Shown here in pieces: positions 12,031 through 51,825 of a DNA stretch of 64,000 bases. The position numbers and the translations under genes are program-made. This stretch comes from Eublepharis macularius (taxonomy: Eukaryota; Chordata; Lepidosauria; Squamata; Eublepharidae), in assembly GCF_028583425.1 (NCBI RefSeq), contig NC_072801.1, forward strand, positions 62,945,766-63,009,765, written 5' to 3'. Positions within the stretch are counted from its first letter, which is position 1. Each line of letters opens with the position of its first letter. A model generated the notes under the pieces. The model was not told the DNA's origin. It made no database searches and saw only the letters and a program-made list of their open reading frames with translations.

Positions 12031-13997
12031 TTACAGCTAGTGGTAACTTTGCATTGCCCGGAAGTTCAGAGTGATCTCTCTCTATTGTTCTGCCTACAAG
12101 ATGGAGGCACAGCATCCCAGAATTTAAAGGAGCCGCTGCCCAATTTTATCTGCTAGGGGTTTTTGTGGCAAAAGGCGGCTATCGTGACTTCCATCATTCA
12201 CAATTACTTCCTGTGTCTTTCTTCTTGCTTTTCTCTTACCTTTAATATTGTAATCAGTAAGAGTGTCTTTTAGGTGCTGCCTTTAGCAAAGCACATGGAA
12301 TTTTGAATGTTTTTGTTCGAATTACGAAAGTATTGACTTAAAAGGCCAAAAAAGAGAGACCCCTTCAAGCAAGTTAAAACTGCAAGCATGCGAGCTGCTT
12401 TGCATTTTGCTTCCCATGCACCAGCTAGAAAATAAGAGAACATCTAGAAGAAAACAAAGCCAGCATTTCCGCCCCCCCAACCCAATTTTAATTTATATCC
12501 TTCTCTTGCCCCATTTTGCCACGAAATTATACTGATTGCTGAGAAAGTAAAAATCCTGCTCAGAAAATTGACAAAGTGGGTAACCAGTTTATTTTTAAAA
12601 AGATGTTTTAGATTTTTTTTTCAAATTCTAAATTAGGAGATAATCTTACAAAATATGTAGGTCTCTGGGCTGCCTGTGCAGCTGATACCTAGCTCCTATT
12701 CCCAAGAAAGTAACTGTCCAAGGATTTCAGTAACTGTCACATGTATATTAGATAATCCCAAATGCATCACTTCTGATTAGTTAGTGGACAATTTAAAGAC
12801 TTGTGTTGGCCTTTAGGTTAGAACCAATGCAATGTGAGCCTGAAACAGTCCATTTTAGTTGGCTGAAGCAGTCTGAAGTATGAAAATTCAACAGCTGTTA
12901 AAAGAGGCAATAAAATAGAGCTGGATAAGAGGAACATGGAGGCTAGGGAGGGCCAGAAAGGGAAAAAAGCTATTGGTGGCTTTATGATACAAAGAAAGCC
13001 AAGGAAGACCTCACAGCACATAAGCAAAGGTCTGTGTGCTTTGAGCAGTAGAAAGGGAAACAGGCTATATGACCTTTAGCACGGTAGAGAAGGAATATTG
13101 GTAGCACCAGCTTTCTTTATATTAACAGCAAGCTCTTTAATAAAGATTTACATTTATTTTATTACTAGCAACAGAGCCCATTTTAAAGAAAACGGCACCC
13201 AGGAATGCTGGCCTTCCCGCCATGGTGGTGCCCTCTGGAAGCCATATTGGCAATCACTCAGGTTTTATCCTGGTGCTCCTGCACAGACGCACCAGGATGA
13301 AAAGTGAGTTGTCACCAACACGGCTTGCCTTTTATATAGAAAGATTCCTTAGTCTCAGTGTCAAGGTACGACATTAAAAAAAAATTACACCTTTAAGGGT
13401 GAATAGTGACAGCAGAAAAAATATTTCACAACCTATTGTCACAATGGCAGTATCGGTGGGACAAGTTAAAATAAACCCCATTCCCTATCTGACTGCCACA
13501 GTGAACTTTGGACCATCTTCTCTTCTCAACCAACCAATTTCGCAGCCTTGTGCTGAGGAAGGGAAAACTATATATGCTGCTCTGAGCATCTTGGAAGAAA
13601 GGAAGAATGAAAATATACTAGGAGTGCGTGGTTTGATGAATTCCAGCAGAGATGATGTGTCCCTTAATTAGCTATCAGAAATTAAGATAGAATAGTGCCT
13701 CATGATTCCATTCTCTTTTAAGTTCTGAGACCTACACTTCTGACATCTTGGGAAAAGGGGGAGGAAGGGCTATGCTTTGCCCAAAGCTCTGCATGTCAGA
13801 AGAGACAATACTGAGTAGATGGCTAGTGATTTAATGCATTTAAATGGCCATCTGGAAATTCAGTGTACCAACCCTTAACGATCCCACAAAAGAAACATAA
13901 CACCATCTAGTGGCCATTTCGTGTCTTCCATTTTAGTATATTAGCATTAATAGCTGCCTCTAACAGCCCAATCCAGCATAGTTAAGCACACCTAAGG

Positions 13998-14995
13998 GCT
14001 TTTTTTTTCTGGGGAAAGAGGTGGGGGAACTGTCACCTAGGGTAACTCCCAGGAGGAGGTGCTGCCCGTGTGTCCCAGGACTGCACAACAACATCACTTC
14101 CGGGAACAGGATCAGCCTAGATCAGGTCCAAATCAGGCTGACAAGAGTAGGGGAGACAAACCTGGATAGTAGATAGCACTGAATACAAAAAGCCGGGAAT
14201 CCACCAGTTAACCAAATCTTACTATTAAATGTAAGTGCAAAGTGCAGGTGCAAACAGTGTAAACTGTGTACAATAGCAATAAATGAATATAAATATGAAT
14301 GCAATTTCAGTTCATCAAAGTCCATATACAAAATCCATAAATAATCCACAATGGGAGATCCGGAGGCAGGAAAAAGCTGTGCCAGGGTACCAGATAAGTA
14401 GACCACAGTCCACGCAGGGGTAGAAGATGAGTGTGCCGACGGGCAGATGCGTGCATAGATTTTCCAGTTCCCGTTTTGTGCTGAAAACACTACTTCTTAG
14501 GCATCTGTCCGTGGATAACCTTACAGTAAAAGACATGATCTAGGAGTGTTTGTGACCGGGAGAACTCTGCCCTTCCATGTTCATTGTGCCTAAGAAGAAG
14601 TGTTTTCAACACGAAACGGAAACTGGAAAATCTATGCACGCATCTGCTCGTCGGCACACTCATCTTCTACCCCTGCGTGGACTGTGGTCTACTTACCTGG
14701 CACCCTGGCACAGCTTTTTCCTACCTCCGGATCTCCCATTGTGGATTATTTATGGATTTTGTATACGGACTTTGATGAACTGAAATTGCATTCATATTTA
14801 TATTCATTTATTGCTATTGTACACAGTTTACACTGTTTGCACCTGCACTTTGCACTTATATTTAATAGTAAGATTTGGTTAACTGGTGGACTCCCGGCTT
14901 TTTGTATTCAGTCCAAATCAGGCTGAAACAGGCTGCTGTTGGGTGGAGGAACCCTCCCCCGCCCATCAGCGGTCTGATACTGGCCGTTTCGGAGT
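13998..14995 (+). mobile_element. hAT-like non-autonomous element fragment interrupted by foldback element 1
   Basis: The left end (AGGGCTTTTTTTTTCTGGGG then GAGGTGGGGGAACTG) resembles the CAGGGCTTTTTTTCTGGG terminus of the clear hAT-type copy at 60906. The internal part resembles the GATC-rich region of the copy at 47818-48231. The right end is not well defined. Confidence 0.5.
14126..14926. mobile_element. Foldback insertion with 16-bp target duplication (element 1)
   Basis: Direct repeats GTCCAAATCAGGCTGA at 14126-14141 and 14911-14926 flank a 769-bp insert. It consists of a 36-nt single left tail, a left arm 14178-14503, an 83-bp spacer and a right arm 14587-14912 that is the reverse complement of the left arm (326 nt each, roughly 15 mismatches). 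The arm ends by chance share two bases with the right direct repeat. The surrounding sequence is an older hAT-like repeat that reads continuously when the insert is removed. The arms contain the motif AACACGAAACGG next to a short hairpin, as in Penelope-type and hammerhead-bearing repeats. No protein domain is recognisable. Confidence 0.85.
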
Positions 14996-15872
14996 TAAAG
15001 TTCATTTGCTGCTTTCTACCTTGAATGTGTTTTTGCTCTAAGCTTTGCCATAAGCAACCAGCAGGAAGACAGCATTAGAGAGGCAGGCCCGTGTAGAGGC
15101 TTCGCTTAACAACCATGCCGACAGATCCTTGTTCATATGGGCCACAAACCTGGGCAGCAAGTAACACGCCTGCTGTACACTGCCACTCATTAGTCAATTG
15201 CTGCCTCTTATAATTCCTTCCACAAAGAAGAATGCTGTACTTTTCAGCCCTTTTTACAGAGTTGGAGGCAGCTGGGCCAGTGCTCAAGTGGTTCCCACAG
15301 TGTGATTGAAACAATCACCATTAAACCCACCCCTCCCATTCAAGAGTTGGGAGTTCCATGAAATGCTCCCATAAGGCTATACACATTCGTGTATATTGGC
15401 AGCTATCTAATCACTTTCTAGATTCTGTACAAGACAAGTTTAAGATTTGTTACTTCCTCAGCTAACCACTGCAATGTAATTTCATTACATCAACATATAG
15501 GTAATTTCCTCCGGTTTGCCAGGTCTCACCAGGTATTGCCCAAGCATTACATTGTAGCTTTAAGTGTTACAAACTTGCTCCTTTTTTAAATGAAAGATTC
15601 TTAGCAAATGAGTTTCTGAGGGTTTCCTATGTCTAAAAACCACCAAATATGTAGCTCTAGCATTGCAGGCAGTCCAGGCATATGAAGAGTGATCTCCTGT
15701 ACCTTAAACAGGAACACAGAGGGGAAGAGAGGAGAGTGCATTGCTTTCCCTTAAGACTATGTTGCACTGAGAAAGCTCATGTGTGAACCACCCTAAGAAG
15801 AGAACACACTGGTTTTTCACTGACAGATGTAGGCCCAAGTATGAAAAGATGCCAGATGAGTCAGTTGGGACT

Positions 15873-15878
15873 TTTATT
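15873..15878 (-). terminator. U2AF2: Candidate U2AF2 polyadenylation signal (AATAAA)
   Basis: This is the first canonical AATAAA I see on the minus strand after the U2AF2 stop, about 660 nt downstream. That is a plausible 3' UTR length. No transcript evidence is available. Confidence 0.35.
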
Positions 15879-16534
15879 GAATATAGGTGAGTTAGCTCTT
15901 GGTGGTGAACAGGCAGAAGAGTTTTTTTGCACTTAGAGGCTGGTTACTGGTCCCATTACAGCTGGCTAATTAAAGAATTATCCAGCCTTTAAGGTATCAC
16001 TTTACTCCACATCTTTTGTTCCTAGGACCAACCCAGGATCAATCTGAACAATCCTTTGGGTTGGATATTCTTATTCCCATGTTAACTTACAACCAGATAT
16101 TAAAACCAAATAGAGGAAGATGCCCAAATGACACCAGGGAATTGGAAAAAATGTTTAATTATGAGAGACAACGCTAGAGAAATAGTTGTCCATACACACA
16201 GCGCAGAGGAAAGGAAATTACAACAAAACAGGCCCATCTTTTTGAGCGCGAAACTCCTCTTAGCAAAAAAATCAGAAACATCATGGAGAAAGGGGAGGAG
16301 CAGGGAGGAAAGACAACAACTCTACTACAGAGTAACCATCACTGGGAAACCGTGGGGAGAAGGAGTTGGTGGCAGGGATAGAAAAGGAAGGGAGTGGGAC
16401 AATTGGAAGAAAAAAATACAGGTGGTTTTGGCCATAAAACAGGCTATTCTGCTAAAGGAGCCTCCCTGGCCAGCGAGCTGCCCCTGCTTTCTCAGACACC
16501 CCCCTCCCTACCCCCAGCCTGGCTCAGGGTTTGA

Positions 16535-38934
<22,400 letters not shown>

Positions 38935-39357
38935 GGTCACGGGAAAGGGAGAAGGACGGCGGCGGCCCAGGCCCGACCTCGCCACTACGCTCGCTTCGGA
39001 CTTCTCGCTTCTCCCAGCGCCTTCTCACGCACTAGGCCGCAGCGGCGCCTTCCTCGGAGTTCGGCAGCTTTCGGAAGCTGTTCCGAGCGTTTGCGAAGGC
39101 GCTCGGCTATCTCCGGAACGGGAACGACGGACGCGCTCGAGTTTCTCGCGAGGACAATGCTTCGGGGGAGGAGCTCCCAGAAACGCTCGAGAAAGGAGGC
39201 CGCGCTTTTCCGGAAGAGACTTTTTTAGAACTCGGAAAGAACGGTATATTTCCGTTAACGTCACTTCCGTTGTTCTAACAAGCTGTAGGTTATTGGTCCC
39301 ATGGAGGGCGGGGGCTGGGTTGGGGCTAAGCGATTTAAAATACCGTAGAGGTCAAAA

Positions 39358-39495
39358 GATGGGTAGCCGTGTTAGTCTGTCTGTAGCAGTACAAGAAGAG
39401 CAAGAGTCCAGTAGCACCTATAAGACTAATAAGATTTGTGACAGGGTACGAGCTTTCGTGAGTCATAGCTCAGTTCTGCAGATACTTCCATCAAG
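39358..39495 (+). repeat. GTTGGTCT-family element, one half
   Basis: GGGTAGCCGTGTTAGTCTGT to GAGCTTTCGTGAGTCATAGC. On the minus strand it keeps a 4-bp stem and CGAAAGC next to CTGCAGA, a partly worn hammerhead-like core. Confidence 0.78.
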
Positions 39496-39504
39496 TTCCT
39501 AATG

Positions 39505-39630
39505 CTATGAAGTTGATTCTCTAAAGCAGCCATTTCTTCCAGGGGAACAGATCTTTGTTGTCTGGAGATCAGTTGTTATTCTGGGAGCGCTCTAGTCTCC
39601 ACCTAGTGTTTGGCAACTATACTCCTGTTC
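39505..39630 (-). repeat. GTTGCCAAC-family element fragment
   Basis: Contains GCAGCCATTTCTTCCAGGGG, GTCTGGAGATCAGTTGTTAT and the end GTGTTTGGCAACTA. Confidence 0.6.
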
Positions 39631-39989
39631 CTTTTTTCCAAGTTTTAGGCTCAGTTGTACAACTCGGTGTTTCTACTGCGCTCTCTTGTTTTTGGGCATC
39701 CTCTCTCTACCTAGTCATTAGCTCTTGGTGACGAGTTCAGTATTTTTGGAAAAGCAAATTAACTATTGACTTGTTCAAAGCCAGACACAAAATATCTGAA
39801 GTAAAAAGGGCAAGATCACGTCTGTGTGTGTGTGCGTGCGTAAATTCAAATAGAGTTGAAGAAATGCTGGAAAAGAGCATAAGCAATTCCAAGACTGACA
39901 TATTAAACAACATCAAAGCTATCCTGTTGGATTATAGAGCAAGAGACAGTACATAGTAGTAAAGCCTATAGGTTTTTTTTTTAAGCCTA

Positions 39990-40055
39990 TAGTTCTTGAT
40001 GGTCTGATTCAAAAGCTCTGGTTGGTCTGTAAGGTGCCACTGGACTCGAAACGTA
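39990..40055 (-). repeat. GTTGGTCT-family fragment beside the L1 insertion
   Basis: GGTTGGTCTGTAAGGTGCCA followed by CTGGACTCGAAACG. It abuts the poly-T of the L1-like fragment at 40057, so the L1 probably inserted into it. Confidence 0.5.
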
Positions 40056-40056
40056 A

Positions 40057-40880
40057 TCCTTTTTTTAAAAAAAATACTTTTGTTTTCCAACATATATATA
40101 CAAACATGAGTTATTTTACTTGTCAATATCTGTTATCTATTTCTTTATCTCTTATATTTCATCTTATTACATCGTGAGTTCTATTATGTCATTATACAGT
40201 TAATCTTAATATCATATTTGTGTTTACCGGTTATAGTTATTTGTCATCCATTTGTAGAAGGGATCCCATGGTACAGAGAAGTCTTCTTCCATTTGCCCTT
40301 TCATTAACAATGTTAATTTATCCATTTCCACCGTCTCCGTTACCTTTGTTATTAGTTCTTCTTGCTGGGGGATTCTTTGTTGTTTCCAGTAGGTTGCTAA
40401 TAAGATTCTAGCCACTGTTACTATATGGATTACTAAGTGTTCTTGCTCTCTCTTTATATCCGACATACAGGTTAATAGAAAAATTTCTGGTTTCAAAGGA
40501 ATTGTTATCTGTAAGATATTTTGTATTAACTTATGTACCATTATTCAATATCTATGTACTTCTTTGCAGGACCACCACATATGGAAAAATGTCCCTATAC
40601 CTCCCTTACATTTGCAACACTTATTTGACATATTTTTAAACATTTAGCCAGTCTAACTGGCGTTAGATACCATCTATGGAACATCTTATATAGATTCTCT
40701 TTAAACACAGCAGATTTAGCGAAACTTAATCCTTGATGCATTTCTTTGAGACCACGAAGTCTACCTGAGTGAACACACCCATTTTTAAAAAGGGGGTTTA
40801 ACTTTTGCTCTAACATAGCTATACAACACATATAAAAAGCCTTGTTTTTAGTCATTCAGCATAATACAGAATGAAGTTCT
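40057..40880 (-). repeat. L1-type LINE 3' end
   Basis: The minus strand encodes, in several pieces, FKENLYKMFHRWYLTPVRLA followed by ILLATYWKQQRIPQ and EMDKLTLLMKGQ, a characteristic L1 ORF2 C-terminus. The poly-T run at 40057 is the A-tail. The frame is broken at least once between the two pieces. Confidence 0.82.
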
Positions 40881-42564
40881 CCTGCACAAGCCCTACTGAA
40901 TGAAGTAGTACAGTGCAAGAATTGGATCCAACTCCCATTCATTTCAAGGGTAAATATTGCGGTATATATTCGTCAGTCTTCATGGGGTACAGTATCACTG
41001 TATTATGATAAACCCCCTCAATTCTTAATGCAAAAAGACTGTATCATATCCTTTTTCCTACACCGTGGTATTTTTGTTGAGTTCAGCTATCTCATTACTG
41101 CAAATGAGTTTTGCCTAAGTGATTGGCATCAAGGATAAAGACCAATAATGTTCCTTTAAGAGCAGTAGAGGTTGTGTTGACCCTGAAATCCCCCCAAACC
41201 CAGTTAGTGATGAACATCTAATAGTTTTCACAGATCTGTATTATTCTTTTAAGTGGTGAAGCTTCTCCACAAGCAGAATGTATGCCAATAATAGATGTGC
41301 ACATAATGGGTGAGAAGCAAGAGAAACAGGTACAAAAGAGAGATCAGAGTGGTTCTGTCAGTGAACTGGATAGTTCAGGAGCAGCAAACGGCTGTATATC
41401 TTGCAGTGTAGGCCTCTAGCATTATGCATTTTACCTCCTATGTACTTCTTTCAATGTATAGTACAGAATTCAGTCATAAAAGCTGTTCTCAGTGAATTGG
41501 CTACTTTTGTGCAGTGTTTTAAAATCTGCTTAACTCAAAAGTGTGCATATTTGTTCACAACAGCAATCCTTTAAAACCAAGATTTATTTATTTAGACCTA
41601 TTTATTTACTGTCTTTTTACCACTGCATTTTGCCATTATTAATAGTCGTTTCTACTGTGCTGACTGTTTTGTCTTCTCAATGAAACTATGATGAAAGCTA
41701 GTAGTAGTCCCATTTTAGGAAAGCGAGGCTGAACAAGACCCAAGTAACCCAGAGAATATTTAGAAAAACCCTCCAGCGCTTGTACCCTCACCTGTACAGG
41801 TATCAACACTAGTCACAAATAAGCCTGATTCTGCAATTATAGGAAATATCAAGCATGTATAAAAACTGAACCATACACTCTTTGGTTTTATTCAAAACTC
41901 TGTTTAATTTAAATTCTCTTAGTAAATTGGTTTTTTTTTAAAGATTTTCTTTTTTATAATTTTTTTTAAACATGGGGGGAAAGACTGAGAAATTACAGGC
42001 ACAGTAGAAACAGTCCATTAATGACACTGAATAGAAAGAAGGCCTCCCTAAGAAGCAGGCAACACACAGTCGAAATCCTTGCACGCTTGTGACACACACA
42101 CACAGCAGCAGCTTGAAGCCACAGAAGTATAAGAAAACACACACACACCCTGTCTTAGAGACCAGAGGGAGGGGGGAAGGAGTGTAAATGGCATAAAAGT
42201 GCCAATGAAATAAAGCCAGCTCTGGATTGGGATAATAGCTAGGGAGGAAAGGGCAGTGGTTTGCATGGATGCTTCTCAGAACAACCATGAGGTAAAGAGA
42301 TCCCGTGGGACCAGGGGAACATCTTTGGGAAAGAATAGGGAAGTGTTTGGAAGGTGCTGAATGTTGCAGTTAGTTTCTCCATCTAAGGAGCTTGAGAGGA
42401 TACCAGTAGCATACACCAAAGACTTTGAAAAAACACGCTCAATGATCAGGACTTTTGAAATCTATTCTGTATCGCCTTCCTTCTCTCATGACCTCCAGTC
42501 TCCAATATGAGCCCACAGTAAGCTACAGAGATGGGTAGAGCAATCAGATAGGATAGGCAGTGGC

Positions 42565-42570
42565 TTTATT
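42565..42570 (-). terminator. CCDC106: Candidate CCDC106 polyadenylation signal (AATAAA)
   Basis: AATAAA on the minus strand about 530 nt after the stop codon. A second AATAAA at 41892-41887 would give a 3' UTR of about 1.2 kb. Either is plausible. Confidence 0.35.
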
Positions 42571-43100
42571 TTCTCAGTCTACTAAATTCTGAGAGCAGAC
42601 AAGCATTGTCTCCACGGGATGACCTAGCAACTCTAAGCAACATCCAGAAACACCATGACTCAGTGTTCTGGAGTTGTTAAAACAGGCTTGGGAATAGGCC
42701 ACTCCTACGGGCAGTAAGAAAATCCTGCAGGTAGTAAGATGGAGATTTTTTGTAAACTGCATACTAAGTGCGTCCTCAACCCTTTTCAAGTTGTTGATGT
42801 GCCACAAATGCTATAGTGACTGAAGATCTGTTCAAAGTGCATGCCTCAAGAACGTTCCCTGAAGTGCTGGCTTCAAAATAAAGCATCCTGCTTCCCTTAA
42901 AGGTGGGCCAACCCTGCCCTGAAACAGGGTCTTCCATTTGGCATTTTACAAACCACTGAAAAGAAAAAGGGGGTAGGGGAAATGGCTGATAAGAAATGGA
43001 GGACAGTCCTGGGGAACAAAGCGGGGGGGGGCAGTCTATCCTAACTGGGATAGAGGGTTGAAGAGCTGAGAAAGTGGGTTCCTGATACTGAGGCAGGAAA

Positions 43101-48907
<5,807 letters not shown>

Positions 48908-49968
48908 TGTCCTCCTACCTCGGGGGGGACGGATATTGCCAGCCTGGAGAAGAGAGAAGAAGGGTTATGACTGGGCGGTTGGATCATACAGTTACCTTCT
49001 AGTTTCCCCTACATGGTCCAAGATACCTATTTCTCAGGTTTTCCTAGCCAGTGAACTCTTTAAGTCAATTAACACTCTCCAGAATACTCTATTCATCTCT
49101 TAAAATTTTGTGATCCATTCAGAGAACACTAAATAATTGATTTCTATAGCTATAGCCCTTCTCTAAGAGCTGTACCCATCTAGGGAAATGACAAGGTCTC
49201 TCTAGCAGGGTCATACATGCCACAACCTTTCACAGGAATGGTGGGAGAGATAATTCTTGAATACTCCCCTCCATGTAAAAATTGCACAAGCACGTTTTAT
49301 GGACTCTCTTATATGTAGAACTAGGAGTTGTGCCTCTTGTCTCCCAAATCCCGCAATATATTCAACTGCTGAGAGAAGACCTGCTTGGAACCCATGCCAT
49401 CTGCTTTAGAAACCCTCAATTCCTGTGGTGAAAAAAGGCACCTACACGTGTTCAGAGGTACTTTTCTGCACCATGACTACTATTATTATTGTACATTCTC
49501 AGGCTGGGCACTGAGAAAAGATCTGGGGGCTCTGCCCTAGTGTAAGCATGCTAAACTCCGTAAGTTCTTTTAGGAAGGCGAGAAATCCTGGTTTCCCCAG
49601 TATCATCTCCTTCTCCTAAACTGAAGAGGATGTCTACCTGAGCCAGGATGACTCTCAGGGCTCCAGCCTCCACACAGCTGCCTGTCCACCTGCAAATGAC
49701 TCCAGATACCTGAGCAAAGGTAAAAAGTGGAAAATCAGTAGGTTACAGGAACCTATAAAAACAGAGGTAATCAGAGATGCCAAGCCAGATCAAGAATGGT
49801 AGGTGGAAGACAATATCTTCAGTGTTTTCCCAGATACCATCGAAAAGGGCAGATGGAGGAACATTGCCCAAAGGAGATAGGAATGAGGGGGTACCTCTGC
49901 TCATAGCAGTCCTGTAGAGGTACCCAACAATTACTTTCTGCCTGAGGAATGTTTATAGTGCAATCCTA

Positions 49969-50411
49969 AGCCAAGTTACACCTTTTTTTTATTTCAATAT
50001 TTTCAATAACAATAACAACAAATGGGATGATATTCATTAAACACAAATATGATCGTTACAGATGATCTTAGTTTTAGGATTGCTTATTGCAAGATTTACA
50101 ATTCCAGAAAATAACATCAATTAAAGATATATGTAACAGTAGTTTTGAATTTTAACATTGTGCCTTATCCATTTTACTAACAATCAACTGTCTTCCCTCT
50201 TATTGAAATTAGCCCCTCCCTCCTCCCCTCTCACCCAACTTAGTGATTTATAATAGTCTTCCCCTTAGTATGATTTTGTTTAACTTTCCCGATCCCTCCC
50301 CATTTCCCCTATGTAAAGAGATTAACTTTGATATTATCAGTAGTCAAATGCTATAACCTATTGCTAACCAAAGACAAATAAGATTCTAGGATTCAGCCAA
50401 GTTACACCTTT
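49969..50411 (-). repeat. LINE tail with 17-bp target duplication, inserted in a MITE
   Basis: AGCCAAGTTACACCTTT at 49969-49985 and 50395-50411 flanks a 409-bp insert that begins with a T-rich run (A-tail on the minus strand). Outside the duplications the sequence reads as one AGTGCAATCCTAA-type MITE (from about 49957 to 50470). L1-type target-primed insertion is the best explanation. Confidence 0.8.
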
Positions 50412-51077
50412 AATTGACTTCAATGAGCTTAGAAAGGTGGAACTCTCTTTAGAAGTATACTGTTAAACCTTTCAATCCAGATAGGGATTCTAGTTCACTC
50501 GCAGCTGAATATGTGAATTAATTCTGTTGGAAAACATAGTGTTTGTGGTGCTCAGAGTTGGTCAGATCCATGAAATTTTGGTTGAGTATTTTAAAAATCC
50601 AGTACTAACATTCTTAGAAAAAGAGAAAAATTTAATTACCAACAGTTCTGATACTTCATGCCAATTACAAATTTATTAATTTTTATTGTAACACAGCAAA
50701 ACTAAATTTTAGGATTTTTTAAAATGAATAACTATTTCAGGTAAGGTTTCAAAAAAGGTGAACAATTCACTGAACAATACTTCCCTTTGGTCTGTATCCT
50801 GAAACATCAATTTCCAATTATTTAAAAAAGAAAAATGAAAGCAGCACCAAAATAAAGTAACAGCAACTCTTAAATTTAAAAAAAGTCAGATTTCAAGGCA
50901 GTTGCAATTAAAAGGAAGCAACTATGCAATTCTGAACAGTTTTGTAAGCAAATTGATTTAAAGGAACATAATTCAATCCAATTCAGCGTTGATTGGCACG
51001 AATATGCAGAGGCACTGGCTTAAAGTGTACTGTGCAGAAAGGATTGCATGTTTCCAGTTGGAAATGTCTACTTTGGC

Positions 51078-51221
51078 TGATTCCGCACACGTTGGATAAT
51101 GCACTTTCAATGCACTTTATCAATCGTTTGAGGTGGATTTTTTGTTCCGCACACACAAAAATCTGTTCTAAATTATCTATAAAGAGGATTGGAAGTGCAT
51201 TATCCAACGTGTGCGGAATCA
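51078..51221. mobile_element. MITE with perfect 29-bp terminal inverted repeats
   Basis: TGATTCCGCACACGTTGGAT starts the element and its exact reverse complement ends it; the match runs 29 bp. The 144-bp body is AT-rich and non-coding. No clear target duplication is visible. A worn relative lies at 62020-62133. Confidence 0.85.
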
Positions 51222-51397
51222 CTCTGTATTAACAAGCAGCTAGTAAGAGAAGCAACATTTCAGGGCGGCCCTGGGTTACTACAGGGCTGGTGCACACTCG
51301 TTCCTGCTCTTGCTAATAAGTTAAAAAAGTAAGCTGCCACTTACACTGACATTCGTTGCTTCATGTAATAATTTGTCAATATTGGACTGGAGTCACA

Positions 51398-51592
51398 CAT
51401 GAAGCTGCCTTACACCGAATCAGACCACTGGTCTATCAAGATCAGTATTGTCTACTCAGAGGCTCCCTGGGGTTTTATGCAGAGGTTTTTTGTATCTCCT
51501 ACAACCTGATCTTTTTAACTGGAGCTGCCATGGATTGCACCTGCAACCTTCTACATGCCAAGCAGCCTCTCTGCCCATGAGCAGCAACCCCT
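51398..51592 (-). repeat. tRNA-derived SINE, second family
   Basis: ATGAAGCTGCCTTACACCGA, CAGACCACTGGTCTATCAAG, ACTGGAGCTGCCATGGATTG and CTACATGCCAAGCAGCCTCT, the reverse of a tRNA-headed SINE. Confidence 0.75.
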
Positions 51593-51695
51593 CCCCAATT
51601 ACAATATGGTTAACTGATCGTATATGATTGATCAGTTGTCAGGAATGGTGACCCTAGAGGCACTATGACCCACTAAGAACATTGTTTTATTTGTG

Positions 51696-51825
51696 GATCC
51701 AGAGGAGTTAGCCGTGTTGGTCTGTAGTAGCAAAATCAAAAAGAGTCCAGTAGCACCTTTAAGACTAACCAACTTTACTATAGCATAAGCTTTCGAGAAT
51801 CACAGTTCTCTTCGTCAGATGCGTG
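51696..51825 (+). repeat. GTTGGTCT-family element, one well-preserved half
   Basis: GATCCAGAGGAGTTAGCCGT, then GTCCAGTAGCACCTTTAAGA and AAGCTTTCGAGAATCACAG to CTTCGTCAGATGCG. The minus strand of its inner end has all conserved bases of a hammerhead core (see findings). Confidence 0.82.

Larger units (their letters stand above)
11431..15872. other. Intergenic region between U2AF2 and EPN1
   Basis: It contains the GTTGCCAAC element at 11813 and the hAT-like element with foldback element 1 at 13998-14995. The stretches 12031-13990 and 15000-15870 hold nothing I can name. Confidence 0.7.
39291..42564. other. Intergenic region between CCDC106 and U2AF2
   Basis: It contains GTTGGTCT and GTTGCCAAC pieces (39358-39630) and the L1 fragment (40057-40880). 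From 40881 to 42564 there is nothing recognisable except short CA runs near 42090 and 42137. Confidence 0.65.

Noticed and set aside
14122-14926. Similar proteins of about 105 residues read from opposite strands (NGNWKIYARIC type)
   Set aside because: They are the two arms of one palindrome translated from each end, so the likeness follows from the inverted repeat. No known domain is present and the frame has no independent support.
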